This document shows, one piece after another, positions 1 through 8,338 of a stretch of 40,070 bases of DNA. Position 1 is the stretch's first letter; the number at the start of each line of letters is the position of its first letter. This DNA comes from Pelatocladus maniniholoensis HA4357-MV3 (GTDB taxonomy: Bacteria; Cyanobacteriota; Cyanobacteriia; Cyanobacteriales; Nostocaceae). Both the position numbers and the translations under genes were made by a program. The stretch spans positions 1 to 40,070 of the forward strand of contig JAHHHW010000126.1 of assembly GCA_019359115.1 (NCBI GenBank), given 5' to 3'. The notes beneath the pieces are model-generated. The model saw only the letters and a list, made by a program, of their open reading frames with translations, was not told the origin of the DNA and did no database searches.

Positions 1-147
1 ATTTGATTATTTGTTTTTCAAAATATATTCGTTCAGTACTCTATTTCTTAATCATCCTGATTTTTTCGCTTTTCTCATGATGTAATCTCTTTGTACTTCA
101 ATTTGAAGTGCGGAATGTGGGTTTAAAAATCCCAAAATATAAAAGGT

Positions 148-1953
148 GTGAGTCGAGTTTTTATGTTGTATCGTATTGTTTTTGTAATTATTTCATTGTT
201 CCTAAATATTGGAGTAACTCAATTTGTACAAGCACAAGAACAGAATTCACAAACTCAAACCAATCAACAAACTCAAGAGCAGAATTCACAAACTCAAACT
301 AATCAACAAACTCAAGAGCAGAATTCACAAACTCAAACTAATAATCCAGACAATAACAATAAACCTGGACTTGAGTCTGAACCTGACTTACTTCCAAGAG
401 CTATAAAATTATCGATTGTGAATGGCGTAATTGAGTATTTGCAAAATACTAAACGAGTTACCATCGGATTGGAATGGTCTTTATTACCTGCTGATGAAAT
501 TTTACTAGAATCAGCAAGAGAATACTATGAAAAAGACGAACCAATAACCTGTTCAATTGGTAATGATAATCTTGGTAAATCAAATAAGTGGATTGAGAAT
601 CTATCTGAAAAATGTCAGCAACGTTTGCGTGAAGCATTAATGGTATCGGATCTCAAAACTTTAAATTCTGATCCAAATTCTCAGATAAAATTTCAAAAAT
701 ATTGGAATCCTGAAGAAAATGGAGATGGTGTTCAGCTAGTTAGACAAGGATCTATCACAGCATCGGAGTATTTTGGTCTTCTGCGAGATAATATCCAAGT
801 TACAAATTTATTGCAGAGTAAAGGTATTTCCTATTCTTTTGATGTTAGTGGAGCAACACCCCAAGGACAATTTCCCCGCATTAGTGATCAAGACATTACT
901 TGGGATATGAAAATTTATAGGTTTGCTGTTGCACGTCCCCAGAATCAACCTATATATATTTATCGCTTTGTTGTCAAAGCTATTATAGAACCATTTAACC
1001 TCACTTTTGTGAAAGCGGAAAAGACAGATGCTAATTTGAACGTTGCAATTAGTTTTAAAAAAGGGGAAGAAACAGTAGGATTAAGTAATCGAAAGCTAAT
1101 CGCTGAACCGATTCCAATAGAAATTAAAATGGCAAATGGTCAGCAAGCCAATTTAAAAAAAATAGAAGACGCCAAAGCTTTTACACAATTAAATACTGTT
1201 TTGAGTTTTTTCGGAAGTCCTGATTTAAGTCAAATAGTAAGTAATAATTTTTTGGGAGGGACTAATAACACTAGCATTATTACAGGTGGCTTGATTAATG
1301 ATAAAGTAGCACAACCACTTATTGGAGTTAATCTAGATCTACTAGATTTAGGTAGTTCTAAAGCTGGTGGTTTATTCGGAATAGGATTAACTGATAATAA
1401 CTCTCTGTATATTGGGCCTAGTTTCCAATATTCTATTCTTACCTTGTCGGCTGGGGCGAGAATTTTCGACAAAAAAGACTCTACAAGAGTAGAGCCAGCA
1501 GGTGTTATATCTTTTGATTTATCTCAAGTAATTGGTGGTAAACAACAAAATCGCAAGATTGAGCTTGATAGGAGCAAAGTTGGTGGAGACTGGGGAAAAG
1601 CCAGTGAAGAAATTGTCAAGAATTTAGCACTTGTAGATTGGGGAGTCACCCAAAATCCGAACATTCAGCAATCTTTGGTGCTAGTTAGAAAAAAAGATTG
1701 TGTAGGTAATGAAATTCAACCCAATGAATATGCTGAACTTCCAATTAAGATTAGTATAGGAGAGAAACCTAGCTTGAAGTTCATACCTCAAGGTAAATAT
1801 AAATATCAAGGACTAGATAAATTACCGCTTATATATGAATTACATGATGATGGTGTCCCTGTAAACAAAGATGCCGAGATTAATTTTTGCCCTACTGGAG
1901 AAACCCAAACAGTAAAAAGGATTCGCTTGAGTGTAGAAATGGTTAATCGGTAA
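148..1953 (+). CDS. Secreted protein of unknown function with N-terminal Gln/Asn-rich repeat
   Basis: Function not recognised. The 601-residue product opens with a hydrophobic signal-like segment (residues 6-28, ending near VQAQ), so export across the inner membrane is likely. Residues 31-65 are a low-complexity Gln/Asn/Thr block built from a 39-bp in-frame DNA repeat. The rest is a globular body. Around residues 395-450 there are alternating Gly/Ser/aromatic strands (GLFGIGL, YIGPSFQYSIL, LSAGARIFD) that could be outer-membrane or periplasmic beta structure. Four cysteines (in TCSIG, KCQQR, KDCVG, NFCPTG) could pair in the periplasm. The frame opens at GTG 148, but ATG at 163 keeps the whole signal segment and is an equally good start; the AAAAGG at 141-146 is too close to the GTG. 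The coding is very AT-rich compared with the genes that follow, and no neighbour suggests a role. Confidence 0.7.
   Translation: MSRVFMLYRIVFVIISLFLNIGVTQFVQAQEQNSQTQTNQQTQEQNSQTQTNQQTQEQNSQTQTNNPDNNNKPGLESEPDLLPRAIKLSIVNGVIEYLQNTKRVTIGLEWSLLPADEILLESAREYYEKDEPITCSIGNDNLGKSNKWIENLSEKCQQRLREALMVSDLKTLNSDPNSQIKFQKYWNPEENGDGVQLVRQGSITASEYFGLLRDNIQVTNLLQSKGISYSFDVSGATPQGQFPRISDQDITWDMKIYRFAVARPQNQPIYIYRFVVKAIIEPFNLTFVKAEKTDANLNVAISFKKGEETVGLSNRKLIAEPIPIEIKMANGQQANLKKIEDAKAFTQLNTVLSFFGSPDLSQIVSNNFLGGTNNTSIITGGLINDKVAQPLIGVNLDLLDLGSSKAGGLFGIGLTDNNSLYIGPSFQYSILTLSAGARIFDKKDSTRVEPAGVISFDLSQVIGGKQQNRKIELDRSKVGGDWGKASEEIVKNLALVDWGVTQNPNIQQSLVLVRKKDCVGNEIQPNEYAELPIKISIGEKPSLKFIPQGKYKYQGLDKLPLIYELHDDGVPVNKDAEINFCPTGETQTVKRIRLSVEMVNR
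238..342 (+). repeat. 39-bp in-frame tandem repeat in the secreted protein gene
   Basis: Two complete 39-bp units (238-276 and 277-315) and a 27-bp partial third (316-342) differ at only a few bases. Each encodes 13 residues (EQNSQTQTNQQTQ). The length is a multiple of three, so copy number can change without breaking the frame, giving a polar linker of variable length directly after the signal peptide. Confidence 0.9.
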
Positions 1954-2154
1954 ACTCTAAATTAAATCACCAAACAAGGTAAAAGTAAAAATTAAAAAGG
2001 CAAAAGAAAGAAAAAGAAATTTTGGGTTTTGCAGTCCCTAAGTTTATTTATGAGGATAATCTTTTTACTTTTTAATTGATTTGCTGTAAACTAAACCTGA
2101 TTATTGTCATTTTCCTGCCGCATTAAATCTCATCACAGCAGTGGAGAAGTAATC

Positions 2155-3153
2155 ATGTTAACGCGTCAGCTGGGAAAAAACGGGCCGAGTATATCAGCAA
2201 TCGGTCTTGGATGTATGGGTATGTCGGATTTCTATGGACCAGCAGATCGAGAAGAAAGTATCGCAACTATTCATGCTGCTCTCGATGCAGGTATAACATT
2301 ACTAGATACTGGTGATTTCTATGGAATGGGTCACAACGAACTGTTATTGCATGAAGCACTGACAGGACGACGACGGGAAGATTTTTTTATTGCAGTCAAA
2401 TTTGGAGCGTTGCGATCGCCTGATGGTAATTTTATCGGTTTTGATGGTCGTCCTCAAGCTGTAAAAACTGCACTTGCCTATACATTACAGCGATTAGGAA
2501 CCGATTATATCGATCTTTATCAACCAGCTCGTCTCGATCCCACAGTGCCGATTGAAGATACAATTGGGGCGATCGCCGAAATGATACAAGCTGGATATAT
2601 TAGATATGTCGGATTGTCCGAAGCAAGTGCAGACACACTGCGACGCGCACATGCAACTCATCCGCTTACCTGGTTGCAAATCGAATACTCACTTCTCAGT
2701 CGTGGAATTGAAAAAGAAATTCTCCCGACTGTGCGAGAATTAGGTATTGGCGTCACCGCTTACGGCGTACTTTCGCGGGGTTTGTTGAGTGGTCATTGGT
2801 CAAAAGATCGCTCCCAAACAGCGCAGGATTTCCGGAGTCATTTACCGCGTTTTTCTGGAGAAAATCTGGATCGGAATTTGTCGCTAGTCGAAGCACTCCG
2901 CAATATTGCAGAAGAACAGAATGCAACTGTCGCACAAGTGGCGATCGCTTGGGTTTTGTCACGAGGTAATGATATCATTCCGTTGATTGGAGCGCGACGT
3001 CCCAATCGCTTAGAAGAAGCGCTCGGTGCAATCAATCTACACCTTACAGATGATGAACTAGCTAAAATTGAAGCAGCAATCCCACCTGATGCAGTAGCTG
3101 GCGATCGCTATGATTCAGGTCAGATGGCGATGTTGGATAGTGAAAAGAGTTGA
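2155..3153 (+). CDS. Aldo/keto reductase (AKR13-like)
   Basis: Cytosolic NADPH-dependent carbonyl reductase of the aldo/keto reductase superfamily, 332 residues as a single TIM barrel. Seen: N-terminal strand [20 protein letters not shown], the DTGDFYG segment with catalytic Asp51 and Tyr56, Lys82 in AVKFG, and the C-terminal cofactor part with [15 protein letters not shown]. The fourth tetrad position, usually His in a YxHR motif, is Ala125 (YQPAR), a variant that may be shared by a subgroup. The start at 2155 is chosen because GGAG lies at 2143-2146, eight bases upstream; the frame is open further upstream to 2104 but that part has no family similarity. Substrate unknown. Monocistronic, followed directly by tandem repeats. 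Confidence 0.9.
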   Translation: MLTRQLGKNGPSISAIGLGCMGMSDFYGPADREESIATIHAALDAGITLLDTGDFYGMGHNELLLHEALTGRRREDFFIAVKFGALRSPDGNFIGFDGRPQAVKTALAYTLQRLGTDYIDLYQPARLDPTVPIEDTIGAIAEMIQAGYIRYVGLSEASADTLRRAHATHPLTWLQIEYSLLSRGIEKEILPTVRELGIGVTAYGVLSRGLLSGHWSKDRSQTAQDFRSHLPRFSGENLDRNLSLVEALRNIAEEQNATVAQVAIAWVLSRGNDIIPLIGARRPNRLEEALGAINLHLTDDELAKIEAAIPPDAVAGDRYDSGQMAMLDSEKS

Positions 3154-3165
3154 GTTTTATTTGAC

Positions 3166-3211
3166 GGGGATTGGGGATTGGGGATTGGGGATTGGGGATT
3201 GGGGATTGGGG
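3166..3211. repeat. GGGGATT heptamer tandem repeat (STRR)
   Basis: Six perfect GGGGATT units followed by GGGG. This matches the short tandemly repeated repetitive sequences known from Nostoc and Anabaena. It lies just after the aldo/keto reductase stop codon. Confidence 0.95.
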
Positions 3212-3220
3212 AAAAGATTT

Positions 3221-3300
3221 TTTGATTCGTAAATAAGGTTTTTGATTCGTAAATAAGGTTTTTGATTCGTAAATAAGGTTTTTGATTCGTAAATAAGGTT
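3221..3300. repeat. 20-bp perfect tandem repeat, four copies
   Basis: Four identical 20-bp units at 3221, 3241, 3261 and 3281, beginning TTTGATTCGT and ending AATAAGGTT, plus the first four bases of a fifth. The perfect identity indicates recent amplification. The length is not a multiple of three, so it is not coding. It sits ten bases after the heptamer tract. Confidence 0.95.
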
Positions 3301-3364
3301 TTTGCATAGCCGAATTTTTCAATCCGCTTATTCTTCCCCCGATTTCTGCAAGAAGTCTAATCAA

Positions 3365-4072
3365 TTATTCTACAAACTGCACTACACCCCATTGTCCATT
3401 TGTCAACCAATCAGAATCGGATTTTGATACTTTTTCAATTACTTCTGGTTGCAAACCTACTGCTACTTCTGATTTAAGAGTACGTAAAGCCACAATTGGT
3501 ACTGGTAAATAACACACAATATCTGCAATATTAGTTGTGAAATCCCAGTGTCTATCTCCCAATAATCTACGATAATTGGCATCTCCTTTAATAATCAATA
3601 AATCAGCAGTAGCTAATTCTTGTTTGAGTGATGCGGGTATTTCCCAAAAAGCTAGAGGTGATGTCCAAAAATAATCATCAGACAAAATCAACTTTCCTGA
3701 TGCGATATAAGTTTTTAATCTTTCTGCAACAGTGACAATTTGCTGAGATTTAGATCCTGCTAAAAATTCAACTGTATCATGCACATCTTGAATCATAGCA
3801 TCAGATACAAAAGTGGGGTGAGGTTTGAGGTGCAGCTTAATTTGATTAATGACACCACTACCCAACAAGAAATCTACCAAACACAAATCACAAATCAATT
3901 CAAATCCAGCATTATCAACGACAAAATCAACGCGTTGACATGTACTACTAATTAATAATTCTGTAACCAGGGAAGCATCATCGACTAAGATATGAGCTTT
4001 TTGATTTTCAATATCAAAATCACTGCGATCGCGTTCAAATCTCTGCACAAACTTGCATGACAAATAGGGCAA
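3365..4072 (-). pseudogene. DUF89 / ARMT1-like protein, C-terminal half only
   Basis: This open frame gives the C-terminal part of a DUF89 protein (the metal-dependent damage-control phosphatase family that includes ARMT1). Visible family motifs in order are the Asp/Asn motif VDNAGFEL, KPHPTFVSD, IIKGDANYRRLLGDRHW and the end PIVALRTLKSEVAVG. Family members are about twice as long, so the all-alpha N-terminal part is missing. Real similarity seems to start at about RSDFDIENQKAHIL (near 4035); the first 14 or so residues of the frame are read from tnpB DNA in another frame. The lost front was replaced by the IS relic next door. The metal-site half survives without its partner domain, so activity is doubtful. 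Confidence 0.8.
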
Positions 4073-4797
4073 TCGTGCATTCTTTGAGATAGCGGCTTTT
4101 TAACTTTATGACCACAACTAGAACATTCTTGGCTAGTACCGCTTGGATTGACAGCTATTACCTTCAAACCAGCATTTACGGCTTTGTTTGAAAGTATTGA
4201 TACAAACTGCCCCCATCCAGCATCATTAATACTTTTAGCCAATTTTGTTTTAGCTAGCCCTTTGATATTCAATTTTTCTACAGCTACAACATCATACTTA
4301 TCAAGTAGTTTTTTAGCTGAATGAAAGTGAAAATCTTTGCGAGTATCCGCAACTTTTTTATGTTGCCTTCCCAATTTCTCAATAGCTTTTTTGCGTCTGA
4401 GAGAACCTTTTTCTTTCCTTCGCCCCGTAACAAAATGATGTCTTTTGAATTGAGTATAGGTAAAAGTTTTATATTGACCTTTGCCTTTAAATCTTGGTCT
4501 ACCAGACTTTTTACCCTTAACATCACCGTTTAACCATCTATCAAAAGCTAACTCAACCTTTTTAGGAACCTCTTGTAAAACTTGAGAGTGAATATCTTTA
4601 TACCAAGGTCTATCAACTTTGAGTTGAACCAAAGACGCTTTTTGGTTGTAGTATAATGGTTGCTCTTTTAGTTCTGGTATATGGCAAATTAACGGACATC
4701 TATCAATAGGACAACGATTTGACACGCTACCAAACATAAAAAATGGCGATTCCACTCCTTCGGAGAAGCAAGCTACATCGACCCTCTGCTCTGTCAA
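3985..4797 (-). pseudogene. tnpB: Decayed IS200/IS605-type TnpB (OrfB) nuclease
   Basis: A relic of the RNA-guided nuclease TnpB. Recognisable parts are HSQVLQEVPKKVELAFDRW in the N-terminal region, FTYTQFKRHHF, the RuvC-II segment VVAVEKLNIKGLA with its Glu, DAGWGQFVSILSNKAV, and the zinc ribbon (CSSCG ... CPIC) with the RuvC-III Asp in CRDLNA. Two lesions are visible. The stretch between KRHHFVTG and KKAIEKLG, which should carry the RuvC-I motif (GIDxG) in about 70 residues, is deleted. The normal end after DLNAAINIL is lost: the last 11 residues are read out of frame from DUF89 DNA. The first 45 or so residues do not look like TnpB either. It cannot be an active nuclease. Confidence 0.85.
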
Positions 4798-4892
4798 TCC
4801 ACAGGATTGATTTGATTGTGGGTCAATTCGTCATCGCCCAAAAATTCATCCCGACGCTCAACGAAGCGATAGAGCGCGGGGCTTCTTTTTGA
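4036..4892 (-). mobile_element. IS200/IS605 family relic joining two broken genes
   Basis: Contains the decayed tnpB and about 95 bp upstream of it, with a hairpin-prone stretch (4855-4885) followed on the minus strand by GTCGGGATGAATTT. Boundaries are inferred: the right one from where the ferritin-like frame loses family similarity (about 4893), the left one from where DUF89 similarity begins (about 4036). The left joint falls on the HIP1 palindrome at 4025-4032. Neither a complete right end nor a tnpA is present. Confidence 0.6.
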
Positions 4893-5528
4893 TTAAGCTA
4901 AAATATCTTGGAGTGTACCTGTGGTATGCGCCATCAACCAGAGATACAAACAAGTCGCACCGTATTCTGTAGCTACACGGTGTAATCCGTGACAATATAA
5001 GTCTTCATGGGGGTCATCAGTGGGGAGATAACCTCGAACGGTGCGGAGGGTAGGTGTGATTTTTTCGCCTGTTAATTGCTGGTAGATTTTGAGTAAAGTA
5101 GGGGTGTGTTGACGTTCTTCTTTTTCCCACAAACCTAGTTCTGTTAAATTTCCATTTTCATCCACTGTTCCACCTACAAACCGCGCCATTTGTGGGTGTA
5201 AATTTTCTAAATACTGTCGGCTTGTTTGCGTATAGCCACGGATAGGTGCTTCTGTATCCAACGCACCCACAAGCACAGACAAAAATACTTCTGGCTTTAT
5301 ACAGATGATTTGGTTATAATTAATCACTTGCCAGTCAATCTGTTTCCAAGGACGCGGCTGGGGATTTTGAAATTGCAATGGTAAATCTTCCAGGCGATCG
5401 CACAATTGTTCGTGACTCAGATATCTATCTATAAGGGATTTAATCCGGCGTTGCGTCTGCAAGTAATGAGGCTGAGGATATAACTGACCTGCCAAATCTT
5501 CTGTAAGTGGGCTAGTGGAAATAAGCAT
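4893..5528 (-). pseudogene. Ferritin-like protein truncated at its 3' end
   Basis: The 211-residue frame resembles a cyanobacterial protein of the ferritin-like superfamily. It has a helix with an ExxH iron motif (EERQH in GLWEKEERQHTPTLLK) and a second helix containing HRVATEYGATCLYLWLMAH. From general knowledge of diiron four-helix proteins, a second ExxH helix should follow; here the frame ends two codons after TTGTLQDIL, exactly where IS-like DNA begins. The remaining product lacks half of its predicted metal site. The family assignment is by eye and moderately sure; the truncation follows from position and context. The ATG at 5528 starts the frame. Confidence 0.55.
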
Positions 5529-5635
5529 ATTTTGTTACTTAAAACTTTCACTCGTTGCCCAATAGGTTAAGCGACGTGATAGGTATTTGTCATTAAGGAG
5601 GGTTGGAAGAGATTTTTTATTGTTTAAAGATTTAT

Positions 5636-5682
5636 AAAAAAGACTCACAAATAATCGTTGTTGTGTAAGGTTATTTGTGAGT
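5636..5682 (-). terminator. Intrinsic terminator of the DUF937 gene
   Basis: A perfect 12-bp stem (ACTCACAAATAA at 5643-5654 pairing with 5671-5682) is followed on the minus strand by CTTTTTTAT. It lies just beyond the stop codon of the gene at 5701-6216. Confidence 0.8.
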
Positions 5683-5700
5683 TATTGATAAATAAAATAT

Positions 5701-6216
5701 CTATCTTCCTAAATACCTAGTTGCCATCTGCATAGCATCAGCAATATCAACATCACCATCGTTGTCAGAATCTAGGAAGGAATTCAAGACAGAGTTCCCA
5801 CCAGCTTGAGAACTCGCCCCAGTTTTCAAGAAATTCAGGACAATAGGAACCAACATTGGTAGTAGTTGTTGAATCATAGCAGCATCTAAACCTGTGCGTT
5901 GCGAAACAACTTCAGCCACCTGCTGTTGCATTCCTGGCGAAAATAGAGAGTTGACAGCTTGGGGATTAGGAGAAGTACCACTGTATTGATTAACAACAGC
6001 TTGTACTTCTTCGGTACCACCACTTGCTTGCTTTTCTTGCAAAGCAGAACGTACATAATTACCCACAATACCAACAACTGATTGCATAGTAGAAGGGTCT
6101 GCACCAGTAGCATTACTTAGCTGCTGTACAGTATTAACGATATCACCCAACTGTCCTGCACTACCTTGCTGGTTAGGATTAGCGATCGCATTGATAACTT
6201 GGTCAAAAAGTCCCAT
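5701..6216 (-). CDS. DUF937 domain protein with C-terminal EF-hand-like loop
   Basis: A 171-residue soluble protein of the DUF937 family; biochemical role unknown. Seen: the N-terminal MGLFDQVINAI, a Gly/Ala/Gln-rich helical middle, and the hydrophobic helix LLPMLVPIVLNFLKTG typical of the family. The C-terminus carries DSDNDGDVDIAD, which has the D-x-D-x-D-G spacing of an EF-hand or dockerin calcium loop. The frame is open upstream to 6261, but the ATG at 6216 is preceded by AAAGGA and begins the family similarity. It lies downstream of the sensor kinase on the same strand with a 140-bp gap containing imperfect heptamer repeats, so co-transcription is possible. A clear terminator follows. 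Confidence 0.8.
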   Translation of the reverse strand: MGLFDQVINAIANPNQQGSAGQLGDIVNTVQQLSNATGADPSTMQSVVGIVGNYVRSALQEKQASGGTEEVQAVVNQYSGTSPNPQAVNSLFSPGMQQQVAEVVSQRTGLDAAMIQQLLPMLVPIVLNFLKTGASSQAGGNSVLNSFLDSDNDGDVDIADAMQMATRYLGR

Positions 6217-6357
6217 AAGTTTTTTTCCTTTACACTCACGGTAACAAAACCAAATGGTCAATGGTCAAGGGTCAATTTGTCAACTAGACCCGCTTGCAAT
6301 TGAAATCGCAGTCTCATTTGCATTGTCTCCCTTGTCCCTGCTCCCCGATCCTTGTCT

Positions 6358-8067
6358 CTAACCAACCGGGAGGGCGATCGCAAATTCTGTACCTGAATTT
6401 AGTTCAGAATTATAAGTCAGCTTACCGCCATGTTTTTCGACAATAATCTGATGAGTAATCGCTAACCCCAGACCAGTACCAAGACCTCGTGGTTTTGTTG
6501 TGAAGAAAGTTTCAAAGATTTTATCTTGATTTTCTTTAGGAATACCAGACCCATTATCGGTTATTCGCACCACTACCCAATTACTATTCATGAGTTCTGT
6601 ACTAATAGTAATTACAGGTACAAATTTTGAATCTTGAGCCATTTTGTCTTCTAAAGCATCAATAGCATTGATTAACAGGTTCATAAATACTTGATAGAGT
6701 AAGCCTGTGTAACCTGTTACAGGTTGAATCTCTCCATAATTGCAAACAACTTGAATACCTTTTTTCAGGCGATTTTGCAGAATTAATAGTGTACTGTCGA
6801 TACAAGTATGTAAATTAACAGACTGAGCTTCATCGTTATCTAAACGAGAGAAATCTTTTAAACTCCTAATGATTTCTCGCGTTCTTTCTGCTCCAAATTC
6901 CATTGATTTCAGCAGTTTTGGTAAATCTTCTGCGATAAATACAAAATCAATCTCTTCTTCTTTCGCTTGGATTGCTTCGTTAGGATGAGGAAATTCAGTT
7001 TTATATATTTGTAATAAATCAAATAAGTCGTTTATATAAGTTTTGGCACTGCCTAAATTGCCATAGATAAAATTTACGGGATTATTAATTTCATGAGCAA
7101 TACCAGCAATCATTCTGCCTAAGCTAGACAACTTTTCGCTTTGAATTAGTCGTTCTTCAGCCTCAGCATTTTGTGCTTTTAAAAGATATTTTACTTGTTG
7201 AATTAACTGGTTGAGAGAATCAGCGAGAGTCCCGACTTCATCTTTGGTTGTGACGGATGCTTGCAAATCAAAATTGCTTTCTTGGGTTACTTTTTGAGCA
7301 ACTTGAGTCAGAGTTTGTAAGGGACGCACAATAAAAATACTTGTATAAATCGCCAAAATCACAGCGATCGCAGTTGACAGTAAAATGCTACCAATAATAA
7401 TCTGAGCTTGCAAAACATTTGCTTTATTTTGGGCTTGATCAGCTTCTTGTTGGCGATCGCGAACTGTTTTTGCAAACTTGTTTAACTCATGGGTAAATTC
7501 ATAAAAATCAAGTGCAGTTTGACTTTGAGCAAATTGTTGAATTAATTTCTGTGCTTTTGCTGCATTTTGTGGCTGAGAAGCAAGTGACAAAATTTCACCT
7601 ACAAGCGTCTGGAATTCCTGAAAATATAGCTTGATATTACCCTGATTTTTTTTAATGAACGCCTGTAATTCTGTTTGTGATGTGCTTTGACTTAATTCTT
7701 CTAACTGAGAAAATAAAGTTTCAGCTTCTGCCAAATTTGTTTTGAACTCAGAAGTTTTTTGTCGCAGCATTGGCATTTTATTCAACAAAGGTAGAATTTC
7801 TTGTTGATAGGACTGAATTTCTAATAATTCTCCTTGCAGGGTACTAAATAAATGACTTTCTTCATCCGCCATTATCATTTGATGTCTGGCTTGTTGGAAG
7901 TGATTTTTGCCAACTAATAATCCCGCCGTTGTTCCTAAAACTGCGACTCCCAGGGTCAGACCATATCCAAGAATAATTTTTTGTCGAATACTCAGCAGAT
8001 GGAACACTCGTTTAACCAAGTTATGGTACTGTTCTGGCGACTGTTTTAATTCAGATGATGGGGTCAT
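6358..8067 (-). CDS. Membrane sensor histidine kinase with HAMP domain
   Basis: A 569-residue two-component sensor kinase. Domain order seen: transmembrane helix 1 (about 29-52), a helical periplasmic region to about 220, transmembrane helix 2 (about 222-247), HAMP (about 245-300), a phosphoacceptor helix with His325 in AGIAHEINNPVNF, and an ATPase domain with the N box (NLLINAIDAL), DNGSGIP and GTGLGLAI. The AHEINNPVNF variant is common in cyanobacterial and proteobacterial kinases of the HisKA_4-like type. No response regulator gene is adjacent, so the partner is unknown. The periplasmic helices lack a recognisable ligand-binding fold. It diverges from the membrane GTPase gene; the shared 270-bp region contains GGTAACT repeats. 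Confidence 0.92.
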   Translation of the reverse strand: MTPSSELKQSPEQYHNLVKRVFHLLSIRQKIILGYGLTLGVAVLGTTAGLLVGKNHFQQARHQMIMADEESHLFSTLQGELLEIQSYQQEILPLLNKMPMLRQKTSEFKTNLAEAETLFSQLEELSQSTSQTELQAFIKKNQGNIKLYFQEFQTLVGEILSLASQPQNAAKAQKLIQQFAQSQTALDFYEFTHELNKFAKTVRDRQQEADQAQNKANVLQAQIIIGSILLSTAIAVILAIYTSIFIVRPLQTLTQVAQKVTQESNFDLQASVTTKDEVGTLADSLNQLIQQVKYLLKAQNAEAEERLIQSEKLSSLGRMIAGIAHEINNPVNFIYGNLGSAKTYINDLFDLLQIYKTEFPHPNEAIQAKEEEIDFVFIAEDLPKLLKSMEFGAERTREIIRSLKDFSRLDNDEAQSVNLHTCIDSTLLILQNRLKKGIQVVCNYGEIQPVTGYTGLLYQVFMNLLINAIDALEDKMAQDSKFVPVITISTELMNSNWVVVRITDNGSGIPKENQDKIFETFFTTKPRGLGTGLGLAITHQIIVEKHGGKLTYNSELNSGTEFAIALPVG

Positions 8068-8265
8068 GAGTTAATTAAATGTTGCAGTTTTCCATCTGGC
8101 GGGTTTCGAGTCTAAACTATCCTGATCTTAGTAACAAAGTATAATTTTATATGAAAAATTTTCTCAGTTTATCAAAACATACTTCTTTCTACTCTGGTGA
8201 AAAATACTGAAACAATTAATATTAAAAGCAGGATGAAGTCAGTGAACAGTAAACAGTGATCAATT

Positions 8266-8307
8266 GGTAACTGGTAACTGGTAACTGGTAACTGACAACT
8301 GATAACT
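8266..8307. repeat. GGTAACT heptamer repeat (STRR)
   Basis: Four perfect GGTAACT units (8266-8293) followed by GACAACT and GATAACT. It lies between the divergent kinase and GTPase genes, about 30 bp before the GTPase start. Confidence 0.92.
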
Positions 8308-8338
8308 GAATTTGCCTTCTGCCTTTTTGTGTTAGCCT

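Noticed and set aside
224-406. Lys/Ile-rich frame overlapping the secreted protein
   Set aside because: It is the +1 frame of the 39-bp repeats.
1230-1472. 80-codon minus frame within the secreted protein gene
   Set aside because: No motif and no start signal; the plus frame explains the codon pattern.
3062-3364. 100-codon minus frame over the 20-bp repeats
   Set aside because: The repeat length is not a multiple of three and the frame consists of repeats and the reverse of the aldo/keto reductase end.
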